This document shows, one piece after another, positions 61,912 to 64,000 of a stretch of 64,000 nt of DNA. The notes beneath the pieces were generated by a model, which saw nothing but the letters and a program-made list of their open reading frames with translations, had not been told where the DNA came from and ran no database searches. Positions within the stretch are counted from its first letter, which is position 1. Every line of letters starts with the position of its first letter. This DNA is from IMCC2047 sp041395865 (GTDB taxonomy: Bacteria > Pseudomonadota > Gammaproteobacteria > Pseudomonadales > IMCC2047). The position numbers and the translations under genes are program-made. The stretch lies in NCBI GenBank assembly GCA_041395865.1, contig JAWKZQ010000009.1:1-64000 (forward strand). The letters run 5' to 3'.

Positions 61912-64000
61912 TTATCGGGTTTGGGAGAGCTCTTCCTGTAATTTCATGGCGGCTGTCTTTTGCTCAAAGGCAGGGTAATCCCTGAGAACACGGGACAACT
62001 CTTTTTTGGCCTGATCGTTCTGGCCGTTGTCTGCGAGCGCTTTGGCAAGGTGGTAACGTATGCCGGGTTTTTGTGGGGCACTTGAGGCCGCAGCCTGAAG
62101 TATTTTGAGGGCTTCCCGTTTATTGCCTTCATGCAGCATGATCCAGCCATAGGTGTCGGCAATATCCGGATTGTCGGAGGTGATTTGGAACGCTTTTCCG
62201 GCCGTATCCAAAGCCGAGGCATTGCCATCCAGCCAATAGAGCCAGGACAGGTTATTGAGTACCAAGGCGTTATCAGGAAGCGCCTTGGCAAGTTGTTCGT
62301 ATTGAGCAATGGCTTTCTTATTCAGCTCGAGCTGCTGATACATGGCGGCTAGTTTTAAGCGCGCATAATTGTCCGAAGGAAATGCTAGCAGGAATTGCTC
62401 CAACAGTTTTATGGCCTCATTAGGCTGCTTATTTTCTGCATAAAGATCCAGGAGTACATCAAGCAGGTAGTCCGTTTTTTGTTGTTCAAAGGCACGCTGA
62501 TAGGCTGTGATGGCGCCTGTCGAATTGTTTTCAGCAACCAGAATATCGCCGAGCAATTGGTCGTTTACATAATTGTCCGGGTAATAGTTGACGAGCAGTT
62601 CCCGTGTTTTACGGGCTTCAGCGATATTTCCCTCTTTTAGGTGAATTCTGGTTTCAGCGACAAGTGCTGCGATATTGCCTGGTTCCAATTGGAGTACTTC
62701 ATGCAGCCGAGTTAGCGCCTGATCGTATTCTTTCGAAACGAAATGAACCTGGGCCAGTTGGAGGCGGTGATTAATATCCGTAGGGCTTTTAGCCAGAATT
62801 TCACTGAGAAACTCCTTGGCGCTGGGGTAGTCTTTGCGGGCAGAGTAGACCAAGGCCATCAACGAAATGGCTTCCAGGTCATTGGGGTTCTGTGAATAAA
62901 ACCGGTTTGCTTCGTTAAGCGCTTTGAGGGTGTCGCCCATCGACAGGTAGTAGGTGACCAGCAGGTTTACCGGCTTAATGGATTCCGGATGATAATCCTT
63001 GGCTCTTTCCATCCATTTGATCGCACTTTTCTGGTCGTTCTCGGCGTTAGCCAGCTGTGCCAGGTTGATTGAGGCATCAAGATGGCCGGGCTCCAATTCG
63101 TTCATTTTCAGAAAATGTTCCCGCGCCTGTGTATTTTGCCTTGCCTTCAGGTGTAGTTGAGCAAGTGCAAAATGAATAGGGAGGTGATCGATCTTCGCCT
63201 TTAGCGCATCAGTGTATACACGTTCAGCCGCCTCGACGTTTCCCTGTGCCTCAAGGGTGCGGCCTTTCAAAATATAAAAGGTGGGTGTGTCGGGATAGTT
63301 TTCCAGTGAACGATTCGCTAAACGTAAGGCTTCATCAAAGTTTTGCTGTTTCAGGTAAGTCAGGATCAGCAGGGTATAGGCTTTCTCCGAATTGCTGGTC
63401 ATTTGCGCAAAGGTTTCGAGCCCTTCGCTTGCCTTGTCCAGGTCACCTGAAGCGATATAGCCGTAGGCAAGGTTTATTCGTGAATCGTGGATGTTGGGGT
63501 CGAGTTCGAGAGATCGGTTTAACGCGGTAATACCTTTTTCAAAATCCCCTGTTGTTAGGTAAGCGGTACCTAAAATGCTGAGCAGTTTGGCATCTTCTTT
63601 TTGGTACTGGCGATTAAAACTTTCAATCAGGTCGATGGCAGCCTGTTCATCACCGAGTTCAAGATAAACGGCCCCGAGCAGGCGGGTGGCTACGGTATGG
63701 GAGGGAACTGTGCCCAGGAATTTTTCCAGATATATTTTTGCCTGTTCATAATTCTGTTGGGCGTAGTGCGAGGCGCCTGACACATAGTGGGTCATTAAAT
63801 GTTCCGGGATATGCCTTAAAACTTTTTCCGCAGCCTGTTGTGCCAACGCAAAGTCATTGTTCATCAGGTACAGGCGGGCGCGTACGATATTCGCGGGTGC
63901 ATAATCGGGTTTTTCTTTTAATATCAAATCAACGTCCGACCTGGCTTGCTCAATGTTGCCTAAAGCCAAATCCAGGTTAGCCTTCATGTACCTTGCCTGG
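61912..64000 (-). CDS. prsT: PEP-CTERM system TPR-repeat protein PrsT, 5' end cut by window
   Basis: The frame runs from a stop at 61912 to the window edge with no stop (696 codons visible); the N-terminus lies outside, since PrsT proteins are ~900 residues with a lipoprotein signal. The visible part is a continuous array of TPR helices (ATRLLGAVYLELGDEQAAIDL, TPTFYILKGRTLEAQGNVEAA and many more) ending KLQEELSQTR. PrsT is a marker of exosortase/PEP-CTERM exopolysaccharide loci, which fits the two PEP-CTERM genes downstream. The rest of the eps/xrt locus is expected beyond 64000. Confidence 0.88.
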   Translation of the reverse strand, partial: QARYMKANLDLALGNIEQARSDVDLILKEKPDYAPANIVRARLYLMNNDFALAQQAAEKVLRHIPEHLMTHYVSGASHYAQQNYEQAKIYLEKFLGTVPSHTVATRLLGAVYLELGDEQAAIDLIESFNRQYQKEDAKLLSILGTAYLTTGDFEKGITALNRSLELDPNIHDSRINLAYGYIASGDLDKASEGLETFAQMTSNSEKAYTLLILTYLKQQNFDEALRLANRSLENYPDTPTFYILKGRTLEAQGNVEAAERVYTDALKAKIDHLPIHFALAQLHLKARQNTQAREHFLKMNELEPGHLDASINLAQLANAENDQKSAIKWMERAKDYHPESIKPVNLLVTYYLSMGDTLKALNEANRFYSQNPNDLEAISLMALVYSARKDYPSAKEFLSEILAKSPTDINHRLQLAQVHFVSKEYDQALTRLHEVLQLEPGNIAALVAETRIHLKEGNIAEARKTRELLVNYYPDNYVNDQLLGDILVAENNSTGAITAYQRAFEQQKTDYLLDVLLDLYAENKQPNEAIKLLEQFLLAFPSDNYARLKLAAMYQQLELNKKAIAQYEQLAKALPDNALVLNNLSWLYWLDGNASALDTAGKAFQITSDNPDIADTYGWIMLHEGNKREALKILQAAASSAPQKPGIRYHLAKALADNGQNDQAKKELSRVLRDYPAFEQKTAAMKLQEELSQTR

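Overview
The window looks like chromosome from a free-living, probably marine or aquatic, heterotrophic gammaproteobacterium near Pseudomonas and the Cellvibrio/Saccharophagus group. I infer this from gene order and protein families, not from a marker gene. Supporting blocks are gloB / methyltransferase-rnhA-dnaQ, ffs-dnaX-ybaB-recR, rnd-ycgL-ycgN, a Pseudomonas-type class II ribonucleotide reductase split into NrdJa and NrdJb, and both PEP-CTERM and GlyGly-CTERM (rhombosortase) surface-protein sorting.

Layout. 0-11.8 kb is housekeeping: a truncated oligopeptide-binding protein, MgtC, MltD, GloB, RNase HI, DNA polymerase III epsilon, NhaB, a CoA-pyrophosphatase-like Nudix enzyme, PabB and a lone tyrosine recombinase. 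12.0-15.5 kb is a periplasmic copper-resistance operon (small Cys/His protein, DUF411, CopA, CopB). 15.6-16.2 kb holds two small unknown genes. 16.6-25.8 kb has 4.5S RNA, dnaX with an A9 slippery tract, ybaB, recR, rnd, ycgL, ycgN, a deacetylase-family gene, DUF599 and htpG behind a sigma-32 promoter. 26-29.3 kb is nrdJab with NrdR-box-like palindromes.

At 29.3-31.4 kb the sequence becomes AT-richer and gene-poor. It contains two convincing integron attC-like sites, a frameshifted gene between them, and a structured non-coding stretch. 31.4-36 kb has a VOC protein, umuDC behind a perfect LexA box, YbaK, a thioredoxin, RidA and a protein with a leader-like N-terminus. 36-41.4 kb has a lipoprotein hydrolase, a DUF4105 protein, DUF3015, PuuE and a GNAT enzyme. 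41.4-42.5 kb has no intact gene but carries a decayed second umuC and a sigma-54 promoter for an Amt ammonium transporter.

43.9-54.4 kb has a lipase-like gene, a giant LplT-PlsC-acyl-ACP synthetase fusion, an XRE regulator, a VIT/vWA protein with a GlyGly-CTERM tail directly followed by its likely processing protease (rhombosortase), a type III glutamine synthetase, an ABM monooxygenase and DUF433. 54.7-59.4 kb combines class II aldolase, BolA, phosphoglycolate phosphatase and an AI-2E permease with two dead genes: the C-terminal part of a form II RuBisCO, and pilU. 59.5-64 kb is a PEP-CTERM locus: two tandem paralogous PEP-CTERM proteins, each behind a near-identical -24/-12 (sigma-54) promoter, and the TPR protein PrsT, which runs off the window.

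The most interesting items are the RuBisCO relic beside Calvin-type genes, the rhombosortase/VIT-vWA pair, the PEP-CTERM pair with matched sigma-54 promoters, the attC-flanked cassette region far from any integron integrase, and a dnaX slippery site that would give an unusually short gamma subunit.
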